Below are positions 1 to 11,939 of a stretch of 64,000 nucleotides of DNA, piece by piece (position 1 is the stretch's first letter; each line of letters begins with the position of its first letter). Made by a program: the position numbers and the translations under genes. The DNA comes from Dendrophyllia cribrosa (lineage: Eukaryota > Cnidaria > Anthozoa > Scleractinia > Dendrophylliidae): positions 22,213,458-22,277,457 of the forward strand of contig JAJLRJ010000008.1 of assembly GCA_024195265.1 (NCBI GenBank), given 5' to 3'. The notes beneath the pieces are model-generated. The model did not search any database and was not told where the DNA came from. It saw only the letters and a list, made by a program, of their open reading frames with translations.

Positions 1-821
1 AGTCAATAAAGTTTCTTTTAGTAAAGATTTCACTCCAAATATTATGGGAGGTTAGGAGGTATTTTTCTAAACCTGTTTTAAACTAAACAACATTTAAACA
101 TGTTTAAGCGTTGGTGTGAATGGGGTATTAGTCTATAAAAAACACTTGCTACGGATCAGAATTTAAGAATTAAAAAGTGCCGCACCCTTATAAAATAACA
201 CACGTTTTGTAATCTCTAACTTAATTTTTTCTATAAAAAGATCATTACTGTGCCTAGTGTTGTGCGAATGGATGTCACAGCATTTCGTATTAAAATAATT
301 AGTGAATATATCTGGGACACACCCCTGAATGCATGATATTGCATTATTGATACAAATGCCTGAAGTTTGTAACAAATCCAGGGTTCTCGATAACATATTC
401 ATTGACTGTTGCATCGATGCACACAGGCATTGCAAGGTCAAAAAATAGGTTCACGAAGGCCCTTTAAACATTGAGTTACAATGACATGACATTATGCAAA
501 TGTAATTACTTGATTGGCTGAAGTTTCACTGTGTCGTTCTTAGTTTTTAATTAGTGTCACCAATTAGTGTTAGAAACGCTAGAACGATTGGCACTCGAAT
601 AAAGTTTACTACTTTTTTTACTACTCTTGTTACAGCACTGTTGTATGATTGAATCATTGGCATTTTCACAGGCAGGACACAATGGTAAATTACATCATTC
701 TTGTTTGCTTTGCGATAGCAGAAAGTCCAAGTGTTATTTATTTTAATTTTTGGTTGAGGAGGTGATTTAATCTGCAAAAACGTTACACCTTAGTGAGTGA
801 TTTTCTGTTGTTATTTACCAG
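1..821. other. Intergenic or intronic DNA left of first readable LRR exon
   Basis: No exon that I can support. The stretch is AT rich with only short chance frames. It is probably intron of the LRR gene, because the exon at 822 starts mid-codon. Confidence 0.4.
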
Positions 822-3800
822 TGACCGTCCAAGGGTTACAGGGCATTGAAAATTTGTCATTGCTGGTAAGTAAAAGAAAATTTTTTTTTTTGCATTGAAA
901 ATAGACACAAAAAATAAAATAAAAATTTTTAAAGAGGGTGGCACCAAGCTAACTCTTGGTTAATTAGGGTGGCCTTCAAAAAATACCAGGTCAAAAGGGA
1001 ATGGAAAAACTGGAGTACCCAGAGAAAAAGCCCTCGGACGCAAATACACAAACGAGAAACTTTTGGGTTCAGTTGATTCTCCCTTTCTTAATATTAGATA
1101 AGACAAGAAAAGTCCTTCCACATTGAAATTTGGTTTTCTCAACTCAGTTGATAGGATAAATTGGCCACTGTAAAGAGATACAAAATCTGATGTTTCAATC
1201 GAATCAATCAAAATCTTTAATTATACACGGTTAAAAATATCAGTATTTACAATATGAAGGCTAATGACTGACACAGCACCGCAGTTTCTCAGAAACTAAC
1301 CCCTTATTTTAATTTCTCTCTCTCCGCCCAGATGTATAAATGGGTGTCACTAATACCAATGAACAAAATTTCCCCGGGGTGGTTCTTGTAATAGGTTAGC
1401 ATCTCATCCTAGCGGGAGTTGCAGTATTCCTAGTCCTTTCACTACAGAAGTTAGGGATAAGTTCTGTCCTGACAAGCGACTCGGCTTACCTGGAAACAAC
1501 ACTAGGGCAGAGACCTACAATGCAGGTCAAAAGTGTTGCTAGTGAACTAATCTACCCCCCCCCCCCCCCCCCTTTCCCCCAAGCAATGTTGCAAATTGCG
1601 GCCCCAAAAATAACTTTACAGTGGAACCCCGCCTTATGGTCACCTCGTTAATACGGTGACCTCGTTATTACGGTCACTTTTTTTTGTCCCGGCGAAACGC
1701 CCATACATTTTCTTATAATAAAACCCCGTTAAGGCGGCCACCCCGTTAATGCGGCCAATGGCCACATTCTGAAATCCCAACCTGTTTTATCCTTTATAAG
1801 TTTACCCCGTTACGGCCACTCGAACCAAATACGCGTTAATTATTGACCAAACAAAAAAAAATACTGTACAGTACTTGAGAAACAATACTGTATTTATTCA
1901 CAACACCTGTAACTTGTCATGTCATTGACTTCTGTCGTTAACGTAATCAAACAGCAATTTACTTTCCTGTCATGAAAAAGAAACATAGACCAGTCATAAA
2001 ATTTGACCCTACTTCGTTAATACGGCCACATTTTCATGGCCCGTTGGTGACCGTATTGACGGGGTTCCACTACAGTAGCACTACATTATCATTTGGTGAT
2101 TTTTTTTGTCAGTTTTCACAAGTGTCCCTACTACGTATGACCTCCATTGTAGTTTCAAATCACTCGACTGTGAGTCCAAAGTTCGACAAGCTGGTCACTG
2201 CACTACTGCATTTCTGAGTGATAACCTGTATTGCAGGCACTTTTGTAACCTGTGAGCCCGGGGGGTACTCCCTATAATGGGCTATACGGGGATGCTCCGC
2301 CCGAAAGGGGTACCTTTTTTAGGCTGGAGGTATATGAAAGGGTCGGGATTTCACAAGTTGAAGTATGTGAAAGGGTAGGGATTTCACGAAGAATAGGAAA
2401 TGGTAGCGAAAACACGAGTTGAAGCACAAAAAAAGGTAGGGAAAACTCCATTTAAGTATTATAAAAAGCGCCTTTCAAAATATATCAAACAGGCGCACGT
2501 AAAGGCTATATGAAAGGGGTACCATTTTCAACGAAAGGTATATCAAAGGGGTACCATTTTCAATGAAAGGTATATGAAAGGGGTACCTTTTCTGTCAAAA
2601 ACGGTATATGAAAGGGTAAGGGTTTGGACCTCGGGGCGGAGCATCCCCGTACAAAACTTTGTTGAGTACCCCCACCCCCCCCCCCCCCCCCCCCCCCGGG
2701 CATGTGAGCAAGCTCTCTTGAAGGCTAGCCTTTTGCAGTAAAGAAGCGAGGAGCATGCCGATGTGCGTGCATGGAACACACGTCGTGCTCCGCAATTGGT
2801 AGCTTGCACTTCATGCTTGCTCACCACAAAAGTGCCTGTTACACAGGCTGCTTGAGTGAGTGTTAATAGGAAGTCTAGGAACATTCAAATGTTGGAGTAT
2901 CTCACTGGAAACCTACTAATCTTGTGATCCATTTAGAAAACGTTGGATCTGTCCAAGAACGCCATGGTCAATGATGAAGTATTGTATAGGATTGGAAGGA
3001 ATTGTATTCATTTATCGTAAGTTTGCTGCTACCCACTGTACTTTGTATCATCTTCAAAGACACAACTTGAAACTTTAAAAGACAAGGCTGAACTTTTGTT
3101 GTTGTTTGATCCGAAGTTCAGGTTTGAAAAGGTTTATGTCGTGTGCTAAAATTGCCTCCGCTTTGTGTGTAAAATGTGAAATTACTGCTAAATAGCCGTA
3201 ATCCGTAATTTCCATAATTATGCATTAGTCATGAAGTTGAATGATCTGTCATGAGAGGAAAGAAAATGATCACTAAGTAAAGAAAGGTCTTGATTGTCAA
3301 ACAAATTCTCCTCATTAGTATCATAGGAAATGTATGGAGAACAGTGTAGAGAATATGCATGTTGATGTTAGGGTTTAAAGGGTTAAGCGGCCAGCTCCAG
3401 TCACTCACAATACTTCTTTCTTTTATTCTCTGAGTTGAACTGAAAGTAGTTTGTAATTGAGGCTCACACAGGCAAATATTTTCAATTGTAAATATGTATG
3501 CATACATTATACGTTTTATCTAAGGTCAGGTCTATTTTTTTCGTTTTTAACTCGTTCATACGCGAAGCGTTGCACAAAAGGCTTGCGCATATACATGTAT
3601 TTTGCTCGTTCAAAATGCGATAGATGGTTAGCATTCGAAACCATCCACCTAAACCACCTCAAACACTTATTGAGACATGTATAATGTAATGTCAACACTT
3701 AGAATTTTATTTTCAGTTAATGTGTAAGTGTAAAAAAGAAAATCTAAAATCCCCACTCGGGATTGAACCTGTGACCTCGGCTAGGTTTAGGCTTACCGTT

Positions 3801-6800
3801 TAAGCCTACCGTACCAGAGTACCACCTAGCCGCTCAGATTGTTCAAGCCCAAATTTAACTATATGAACTGCTAATCCTAACCTTAGCTGAAAGCTAACCA
3901 GTTAATCCGTTATATAAGTTTCAATAAGGTGTCCGAGGTGGTTTTGGTGGATGGAATCTTATGCTAACCGCGATAGATAATGGTCACCTGCCTAACCCAT
4001 GGGGACAGCATTGGAGGGAGGGGAGGGTGGGGAGTTGGACGCAGAGGGTGGGAGGGGGGGGGGGGGAGGTGGAGCAAAACGCGTTAGAGAGGTAAAAGTA
4101 CGAAGTTTGTTTCGTATTCACGAGTTGGCTCGCAGAAGCCTATAATTTTGCTCCTTTTTAACCCGTGAATACGCGCAAGCGTAATGAACAGGTTATCGGT
4201 AACGGTGGCCAATCCACTCACTCACTCGCTCGCTCCTTCCATCAGCTGTAAACTTGGTGACGTAATGGTTTGTTACGAACACGTTTCGTAACAAGAATAA
4301 CGTGAATCCAGCGATAACAATAACTGATTTGTTGTAAACGAATATAAACAACAATAAGCTTTAAGATATTTTGTATTTGGAGTCTTTAATGCAACATTAA
4401 AATCGATCTAAAACGATTTTCCAATCGAGACACGCGTTTTGATACGTATCTACCTTGAAATAATAAAATTTAGTCTAAAGTGAGCATGTGTTCCTCGATG
4501 GTCTCGTGGTCTAGCGCCGGGCCTTGTAGTCCGGAGGCACGAGTTCAATTCACGCTTAAGACCCCCCCACCCCCCCCCCCCCCCCCCCCTTTTTTTTTTT
4601 ACTTCGGACTGGACATTATGAAAGTGATTTCCTGGGTTTTTTTTCTGCGTTCGTCAAAAATCCTTACGTTTAATTAAAAAAAATATCGAACCGTGTCAGT
4701 GTGAAAACATAAGCTTACCGCAATATTGCGTTACGTGTTCGCATTTCTTTTCTTAGGAGCCTTTGATTGTACTCGATGGATCGCCATGGCCTACGTGTGT
4801 TTTGCCGCGCTTGACACCAGCCACATGTTATTGCTTCGAAGTCTCCTTTTCATTTGAACTTGGTGACTGACCAAATAAAGTTACTTGGATTTTAAGTCAG
4901 TCAAATGGAAACCCCCCGGGTAACATATTATTGACTTTTCTTTACAGCTCTCTCAACCTGGACTCCTGTCATGAGGGAATAACAGATGCAGGATTACACT
5001 GTTTAGTGTCGTGTTATCAGCTGTCATCTGTTGTTATTAGTTACCTAGATAAGGTATGTATGCTGTGATGTAAACACATCCCTTCGTAATTGTTACATCC
5101 TGAGACATTGTGCGGGCCAAAGCAATTTTTTTTCTGTGCCAACTGCCAACAAATGTAGTTATTTTATCTCTCCATCTCGTATTGGGTCGACCCTGAGATA
5201 TTTTACTTCTTTGCTTGCCACTTACTACATGACTTAGCCCTATTTATATGGTATCCGAGACAACCCCCTCCCCCCCACCCCCCCCCCTCAAGACAGCTTT
5301 ACGGAACGTTTATACGGAGTTGTGAGTTGTAACAGCTGTCCCCTCTAGCACACCAGTCTCTCTCAGGACGCCGTTTTCTTTTCACGTTTGGTCTCCGCTG
5401 ACCTAAAAACACACGGGCTCCGGGAACAATTTGAGCCGTCTCGTCTCGGGTGGGCGAGCCAAAGTGTTTGTATGAAAAAATGTTGTCCTGCCTGCCAGGG
5501 TTACCCTACCTGCCGAGGCGAGACAACTTGCCCACCCGAGATGTCTCGCTCCCCGAGAGGAGTTCGCGATTCTCATCTTAATGGTTTGTTAAATTTTTCA
5601 AAGAAATAAGTGAAAAGTTAGCTCGGCTAGGGTAACCCGAGACCATATAAATGGGCCCCGCCTTACTGCATAAGAAATCACGTGATTTGAGGTGCAGGGA
5701 GGGAGATGAATTGTGAAGTAACTCCTATTTTTCTTCGTGAAATGTTAACTGCTGAATAGCCCGTGAGCTGTAAATTTTTAGCCTGCTTAGCAGGCATTAA
5801 CGCAGAAGGATCGAGGGGGAGAAACATTATGAACTGGCCTTCCTGTGAAATGGTTTTCCCGGCCTTTACATTCCTCCAAAAAGAAGTAACATAATGATTG
5901 TCCAGCCAGACTTGTCAACGGTATGTAATAACCATCGTTTTGTTGTCAGATCACCGATGAGGGCCTGGTGCCGCTCTCTGCTAATGGGTCCCTGGAGAAG
6001 GTGGTGGCTCGCGCATGCACTGGACTTACTGATAAATGTAAGGGCAAAGAGTTGTGTGCTTTGATACCGTAAAATCCCGGTTATAAGCCCCCTCCCCCCC
6101 CCCCCCCCCCCCTCCTCCTCCCCCCGGTTAGAAGACCTTATGTAGGCCCATCAGTTAGGATAGGATAGGATAACTTTATTTAGACACGGTAAACTCATCA
6201 GTACAACTATAAAAACCTAATTAATACAAAATTATTATAGAATATGTAATAGCTAGAACTACATTACTAAAATTACCCTAAATAATCAATAACTATACAA
6301 CAATAATATTAAATGCGAAATTTAAAAACCTGCTTTACGTGAGTGCCGTGTGTAAAAATTCTAAATTTTCATGACGAGAAGAAACGCTCGCAGCCAACCC
6401 GGAATGCTCTAAGGGAGTCAGCCTGCCGCAACTCGATTGGTAAGTTATTCCAAAGAACTGCTCCAGAGTAACTGAAGCTATTTTTCACATAATTTGTGCG
6501 TGGCTGTGGGATAGCTAGCTTGCCCTCTGTGTCTCTTAAGGAGTAATTGGAGACGCTACTACGGTCAACAAATTTTGAACTAAGATATTCGGGAGTAAGA
6601 CCATTAAGCGACTTATAAACCATCACAGCCCTATGGATTTTTCGTTGAGAATCTAGTTTTATCCATCCAAGTTTTTCGATAAGGTTATCAGCGTTTGCAT
6701 CAAAGTTCGAGTAAGTGAGTATACGCGCAGCGCGATTTTGAAGTTTTTGAAGTTTACTGGCTAGGGTTTTGCTACAACATCCCCAGACCGAATTACAATA

Positions 6801-9800
6801 ATCGAAGTGAGGCTGCACTAAAGACATAAAGATTGATCGGAGAGTCTCGTGTGGAACAAAAGACCTCACTCTCTTCAACGCTCCAATGCCAGACGCGATT
6901 TTCTTACATAAATTCTCAATATGGACATTCCAAGTTAGAGTCTGATCAATATGAACACCTAGAGATTTCGTAGAAGTAACTTGAGTTAAAGGTGTACCGT
7001 TAATCATAAGTGACGGAGAGTTGTGAAACGTGCTTAGCCTTTGCCTCGATCCGATCAGCATAAACTCAGTTTTAGATGCGTTAAGGGTAAGCTTGTTAGC
7101 AATTAGCCATTTTTCAACTCTAGCAAGATCCTCATTTAAAACAGTGTTAATATTTTGGATAGTGTTACTAGCAAAGGTTATGTGTGTGTCATCAGCATAC
7201 ATTCGAGGTTCAGAATTTAATAGACAGTTAGGTAAGTCGTTAATATATATTATAAAAAGGAGTGGTCCCAGAATTGTACCTTGAGGTATACCGCAAGTAA
7301 GAAAATGGTCCCTAGAGAGAGAACCATTTATAAAACATCGTTGTTTGCGGCAGACCAAGTACGATCTAAACCAGTCATGTGAAGTGCCACAGACACCGTA
7401 TTTCATAAGTTTAGACAAAAGAATATCGTGATCGACGGTGTCAAAGGCTTTCTTTAAATCCAAGAAAACGACTGCGTTTACATTACCCTGGTCAATGTTG
7501 TAAGCCCAACTATCAGTAGCTTCAAGTAATGCAGTGACAGTAGAATGAAGAGATCGAAATCCCGATTGGTGGCTAGAAATGAGTTTGTGTTCAGTAAGGT
7601 GATTATAGAGTTGATCATAAATGATTCTCTCGAAGACCTTAGCTACAACTGGAATTACTGAAATTGGACGGTAATTATTTAGATCTGAACGATTACCCTG
7701 TTTGAACAAGGGGACGACTTTCGAAAGTTTCCATTCATCGGGGAAAATTCCAGAAACAATAGATTGGTTAAAGATAGTACAGAGCGATTCAGCTATTAAA
7801 TCAGCACATTCGCGCAAGAGTGTCGCAGATGTTTTGTCCAAACCAGTAGATTTTGATTTACATAATCTCGATAAAAGCGGAAGGACCTTGGAGACGCTTG
7901 TCGTTTTTAGTTCGAATGTGCAGTGACCAGTGTCAGCTAAATAATCCAAATGTGAAGAATTATCTTCATTGGCATGAATATTATTTGCTAACTTAGGCCC
8001 AATAGAAGAAAAATGATCATTAAAGGCGTTAGACAGCTCATGAGAATCATAAATAGAATTTCCACAGGGGAGCTTAATTTCATTTATGACAGAATTGTGT
8101 GATTTCCTAGACATAAGCTCATTGACAATTCGCCAGGTGTTACGTGGATTAGTTTGGTAACAAAACAATATTCCGGTTGAACCCTCTTATATATAAGAAC
8201 ACCACAGTTCCTTAACAGCAATTCTTCTACAAAAGTTTGCACTAAATTAACTAGAATTAAAATTGCTTGGCAGCCAAAAATCCCTTACAAAGTTGTATAA
8301 TCCCAGGGTAATCCCAGGGTTTATAACCGGGATTTTACGGTATTTTGATCATTTTACACTTTGACCCTGTTACTGTCAAGAGCATCCAAGAGATTCATAT
8401 TTCAGTCTCAAAAGTTAGAACCACCTTGTACAGCATAAGAAGCAGTACCACTAGAAAGTACTGCTCAATAGCTTTCACTTGAGTTCATCCACAGACTGGA
8501 AAGGTAGAACCGCCTTGTACAGCGTAATAATAATCTTCTGATTCTCGAACGGTGTCTAAATAAAGTTTAATTGGATGGTCCAAGGTCGCTCGCACTCGGA
8601 CCATCTTAGAGTCGCGCTACGTTATAATCAGTACCACAGGGAAGTGCTGCTTAACAGTTTTCGCACTTTAGGATTTCATCCACAAACAGTACCACAGTAC
8701 CACAGTACCACAGTACCACAGTACTGCTCAAAAGCTTTCGTTTGAATGGTCACACTTTAGGTTTTCATCCATACTCAAAATTTAGAACTGACTACCTTCA
8801 GTTGTACAGCTCAATAAACATCACCACAGGAAAGTACTGCTCAATATCTTTCTTTGAATGGTCACACTTAAGGATTTCATCCACAGATTTAAAAGTTAGC
8901 GCTATCTTGTACAGCGTAATACGCAGTACCACAGAAAAGTACTGCTCCTTAGCGATCATTGTAAATGGTCACATTTAAGCATTTCTTCCACAGACTAGAA
9001 CAGATTAGAACCGCCTTATACAGCATCAGAAGCATTTCCACAGAAAAGTACTCCTTAATAGCTTCCATGGGTATACTTAGAACCACATTAAGTTTGACTG
9101 GCTCTGGTAGTGAAAATACTCATTTAACATTGACAAGTCGTTCTCTCACCATTTTCACAGCAATCGAGAGTCTATTAAAACATTGCCGTGATTTGACGGT
9201 CCTGGATGTCAGCGGCTGTCCTAGCATTACAAACGGCTCTCTTGAGATGTTTACCTTGTACTGTATATCAGAGGATCGACCTATTCTGACCTGCACTCTT
9301 GGAGGTAGGGACTGCGGCCTTAACTTAAGGGGAACACTTGGTTTATTATTTGTGTTTACATAAGGTAGTAAGCACATATTACTGAAAGTTTTACGCTGTT
9401 GTATGGTGACGGTCTCGTTGCTGCCGCTGTTGGCTACCAAAGGTCCCTTTTATCCCTTTGGTAGATAAGAGCGGTTTTCAATTGAGTGTCGTAAAACCAA
9501 AACCCAAGTAATCACTCTGGCCAATCACAACAGACGCAGACAATCCATTGAACCAATCAGAACTCGAAGCAAATACATGTGGACAGCGCCAACCGCGTGA
9601 AAACGCGTGCCGGCAAGTCACAATTGGTTTTGGTTTTACTTCTGATTGGTTGAGAAAGTGGCGCGAGATATTTTAGCTAATCACAACAGATGAGACAATC
9701 CACTGAACCAATCAGAACTCGAAGCAAATACATGTGGACAGCGCCAAGCGCGGGAAAACGCGTGCGAGCAAGTCACAATTGGTTTTGGTTTTACTTCTGA

Positions 9801-11069
9801 TTGGTTGAGAAAGTGGCGCGAGATATTTTAGCCAATCACAAATTAAAAAAGCGTATTTATGCAAAACCAAAGCAATCACAAAATTACTTTCGGTTCGCCC
9901 GTTAGTGTTATTGGAAAACAACGGATGATTACCTTGCCGAAAATAGGCAAGGTCAATATCCCCAGATATTTACCCTCACTTCAATAAATAACTGCCAATT
10001 GGCCCTGCAGGTACAGCTATTGACGATGAAGAAATATCTCGAGTTCAGCAGACGTTAAGCCAGTGTCACCTGCTTCCTGACGATTTCTCCATTAGTGAGA
10101 GGACTGACTCCGTCCCATCTTATGGTAGTGGTAAGTTTATAGTATCCACACAGGCAGCCCTCAGTCATTTTAGCATGACAGTCTGAAAGCGACCAAATTC
10201 AATTCAATGTTTGTCAGCCGTGTAGCACTCCTAATATGTGGAAGCCTTATTTAGTGTTTAGAAGTTGCATAACTGAATTAAGCAATCTGCCCTATGAGGG
10301 CCCCTATGGGTTGCCAGGGGTACAAAGAAGATTTTTAAACCAGGCCACAACGTCCGGATCAGATCACCGTCGCTCTAACCACGAGGCCAAAATGGGATCC
10401 TGCTGCAGGTCGTGGGGATTATGACCAAGAGATTGCTTTAAGCTTGCTTTTCTTTCTTGAAATAGCAAGAAAAAATCGCCAGTAATAATGAAAGCAAAGA
10501 AATATTAACGAAAGAGACAGAATGACGGCCAAAAGCGTGAAAATTCCTCAAGAATGGCAATTTTGATTTCTTGACCGCCTGTCACGAAATCAAAATTGAT
10601 GAACTGTAATCCACTTTCATCCTTGTAATCCTGCACTATTTCTCCAAACTACTGCTTCTGTTTTGCTCTATAGAATCTTTTTATCCAATTTAGTTGTATA
10701 TTTGGTGGCATTTATAGATGCAACATAATGTCGTTATTTCGGCGGCACAGTGTTCCTTTAAGGTAATAACTTGGTGTAGAGGTGATATACCAATGAAATT
10801 CAGTGTTTTTTTTCACAGGTGCATTCTATCGTGAGGAAGAAGATGATGATGATGACGAATTTGATGAGTTTGATGGTTACGCTAATGCCGATGGCGACGA
10901 TGACGATGATGATGATGATGATGATGATGATGAGCACCTTCATGACGTAGTTGACGACGATGAGACATGGATGGCCGAGGACTCGTTATGGTGGCGACCC
11001 GACGATGCCGCGGATTTTCTGGAGGCTGACTATCCCTCTTTACTGGCGGAACAGATGTATAGATCATAG
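822..11069 (+). CDS. Leucine-rich-repeat protein with acidic C-terminus (3' part of gene)
   Basis: Seven exons join in frame: 822-865, 2937-3016, 4948-5053, 5950-6037, 9161-9304, 10011-10130 and 10819-11069 (stop included). All boundaries are AG/GT with matching phases. The protein reads as cysteine-containing (LRR_CC/AMN1-like) repeats: KTLDLSKNAMVNDEVLYRIG, SLNLDSCHEGITDAGLHCLV, ITDEGLVPLSANGSLEKVVA and LTVLDVSGCPSITNGSLEMF, each with the LxxLxLxxC-ITD pattern. After the repeats come a linker (exon 10011-10130) and a last exon rich in Asp/Glu with a run of 12 Asp, ending in a tryptophan-rich acidic tail. Such repeats are typical of F-box/LRR substrate adaptors, but no F-box is visible here, so that role is inferred. 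The first exon (44 nt) is the least certain. Earlier exons must lie left of the window. The introns are full of transposons. Confidence 0.75.
1316..1440 (+). repeat. Diverged SINE body
   Basis: The words CAGATGTATAAATGGGTG and GCATCTCATCCTAGCGGG match, with changes, the body of the SINE seen on the minus strand at 40330-40604. The tRNA-like head is missing. Confidence 0.55.
1617..2074. mobile_element. TA-flanked TIR element (Tc1/mariner-pogo-like MITE)
   Basis: The ends are inverted: ACAGTGGAACCCCG at the left and CGGGGTTCCACTACAGT at the right. The interior repeats short words on the CGTTAATACGG theme. There is no transposase. It belongs to the same broad family as 24417-25104, 29164-29383 and 51776-52655. 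Confidence 0.75.
2223..2853. mobile_element. Outer TIR element, split by a second element
   Basis: GGCACTTTTGTAACCTGTGAG at the left pairs inversely with the right-hand GCTCACCACAAAAGTGCC. The interior is occupied by the separate element at 2257-2702. Confidence 0.6.
2257..2702. mobile_element. Inner TIR element with GGGGTACTCCC ends
   Basis: CCCGGGGGGTACTCCC and ATACGGGGATGCTCCGCCC at the left are mirrored by GGGCGGAGCATCCCCGTAC and GAGTACCCCC at the right. The word TGTGAG occurs at both borders, a possible target duplication. The interior has degenerate tandem words around GGTATATGAAAGGG. A C-run of about 27 bases lies inside its right end. Confidence 0.7.
3751..3838 (-). repeat. tRNA-derived SINE head
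   Basis: Read on the minus strand, it has an A-box-like GAGCGGCTAGGTGGTAC and a perfect B-box GGTTCAATCCC about 55 bases later. The anticodon region is a long hairpin (TAGGCTTA paired with TAAGCCTA), so it is not a normal tRNA. Confidence 0.5.
3948..4190 (+). repeat. Single copy of a dispersed G-rich repeat
   Basis: GATAATGGTCACCTGCC, CCATGGGGACAGCATTGGAGG and GGTGGAGCAAAACGC recur four times at 44651-45217 inside RNF25. The copy ends near a GTATTCACGAGTTGGC word also found after the RNF25 array. Confidence 0.7.
4492..4589 (+). repeat. tRNA-like sequence followed by a C-run
   Basis: An A-box-like TGGTCTCGTGGTCTAGCGCC and a B-box-like GAGTTCAATTC surround an anticodon-like hairpin (CCGGG/TCCGG). 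A run of C follows directly. The anticodon loop has eight bases, so this is more likely a SINE relic than a working tRNA. Confidence 0.45.
5236..5660. mobile_element. Short TIR element
   Basis: AGCCCTATTTATATGGTATC at the left is mirrored by GACCATATAAATGGGCCCC at the right. The inside has further inverted words (TCGTCTCGGGTGGGCGAGCC and GCCCACCCGAGATG). It lies in the LRR intron between exons 4948-5053 and 5950-6037. Confidence 0.7.
6065..8342. mobile_element. TIR element carrying a nested LINE
   Basis: A perfect 22-bp inverted repeat bounds the unit: it begins TACCGTAAAATCCCGG at 6065 and returns as CCGGGATTTTACGGTA ending at 8342. With CCGTAAAATC as terminus, TA is duplicated. The left end runs into a C-rich stretch. 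Most of the interior is the minus-strand LINE at 6155-8195, so the original MITE was a few hundred bases. Confidence 0.75.
6155..8195 (-). mobile_element. 5'-truncated CR1-like LINE
   Basis: The minus strand encodes 599 residues without a stop (8168-6369) containing a whole reverse transcriptase. Visible motifs are NNYRPISVIPVVAKVFERII, FLDLKKAFDTVDHD, CGIPQGTILGPLLF and MYADDTH (catalytic YADD). A C-terminal segment ending in LWNNLP and FFSS follows. The endonuclease region is missing, so it is 5' truncated near 8195. The 3' end, at the left, is a short TATCC microsatellite (seen on + as GGATAGGATAGGATA), the usual ending of CR1-type elements rather than poly(A). An intact frame suggests a recent insertion. 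It sits in an LRR intron, opposite to that gene. Confidence 0.88.
8400..9075 (+). repeat. Degenerate tandem repeat array, unit about 110 bp
   Basis: The words TTCATCCACAGACT, TTAGAACCGCCTTGTACAGC and CAGTACCACAGAAAAGTACTG return five to six times. A ten-base subrepeat, CAGTACCACA, is stacked at about 8685-8724. Single copies of the same words occur at 28235-28290, 43455-43500, 45470-45500 and 59910-59960. Confidence 0.7.
9469..9905. mobile_element. MITE family A, copy 1 (internally duplicated)
   Basis: It starts AGAGCGGTTTTCAATTGAG and contains ACCAATCAGAACTCGAAGC and CAATTGGTTTTGGTTTTAC. The internal 160-base block is present twice in tandem. Copies 2 and 3 are at 23276-23560 and 42493-42776. 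The right terminus is decayed. Confidence 0.72.
10290..10425 (-). repeat. Possible tRNA-derived SINE piece
   Basis: The minus strand has GGCCTCGTGGTTAGAGCGAC, resembling an A-box arm. A second box is weak. It lies in the last LRR intron. Confidence 0.3.
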
Positions 11070-11099
11070 CGAAAAGACATGAAAGGAAGGCTTTTCCTA

Positions 11100-11105
11100 A
11101 ATAAA
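11100..11105 (+). terminator. Poly(A) signal of the LRR gene
   Basis: AATAAA lies 31 bases after the stop codon of the LRR gene, a plausible cleavage and polyadenylation signal. No cleavage site can be proven from sequence alone. Confidence 0.5.
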
Positions 11106-11347
11106 GTCCTTCTGGTAGTCGGATGGTTGACGTGTGCTTAGCGTGACACAAAGCCGTAAACGTGCGTGACGCGAGTCCGATTTGGATTATTCAAAACGTG
11201 ACTTATCTTGGATATGTGACAGAAAGTCACTGACAGATTTCCGTACACTGGCTACAAAGATTTCCGTGCATAATGTGGCACACTATCAGGGAGGCTGCCT
11301 GATTCAGCGTGTCTATAAGCGCGATCCAAAGTCATAGATGAGCGAAA

Positions 11348-11520
11348 TTGCTCATTTCTGAATTGTTCTTATCCTCATTTTCAAACCGAAGCCAAGTGCA
11401 AAACCATTCATATGAAAATGAGTTTTCTTTCACATGCAAATAAAACTTATATCCATATGAATGGTTTTGCACTTGGCCTCGGTATGAAAAGGAGGCTAAG
11501 AGCAACTCGGAAATGGGCTA
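11348..11520. mobile_element. Palindromic MITE, family B
   Basis: Arms of about 75 bases meet around 11430: GCCAAGTGCAAAACCATTCA at the left and ATGAATGGTTTTGCACTTGGC at the right. The ends read CTCATTTCTGAATTG and CAACTCGGAAATGGGC. A sister copy is at 26482-26666. Confidence 0.75.
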
Positions 11521-11939
11521 TTGAAAGCATGACTTAAGTCAATGGTTTGCACGACTCACTTTAATGCGAACTCTCGCGGATAATGACCTCTAAGAAAAAT
11601 AACGTTTCATTTCATGTCGTTTTACGAGAGTTGTGACATGTACTTAATTAATGTTGCAAAGTGTTCCTAAAAGATTGCATTCACAACACGGTGAAAGAAT
11701 TCCAGAACTAAAAGATCACGGAAAACCACCCCGTCATCTCAAGGAAAATTTCGAACATGTTTCACTACCCCCCCCCCCCCCCCCCTTGAAGGGCCATTTC
11801 GAACATTTCACTCCACTCCCCCCCTACCCCCCTTTCGATAGAGTCTGCATCCGCAACAACTTCGTTCCCAGGGTCTCTCATCTTCCCGCCCCCTCTTCTC
11901 ATCCGATTCGCGTATAATTAACCGCATATAAGCGGGTCT

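Larger units (their letters stand above)
2941..4947. other. LRR-gene intron with SINE-like and repeat sequences
   Basis: After the exon ending at 3016 the intron holds no gene. Identifiable parts are the tRNA-like sequences at 3751-3838 and 4492-4589 and the G-rich dispersed repeat at 3948-4190. Bases 3020-3740 show nothing recognisable. Confidence 0.5.
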
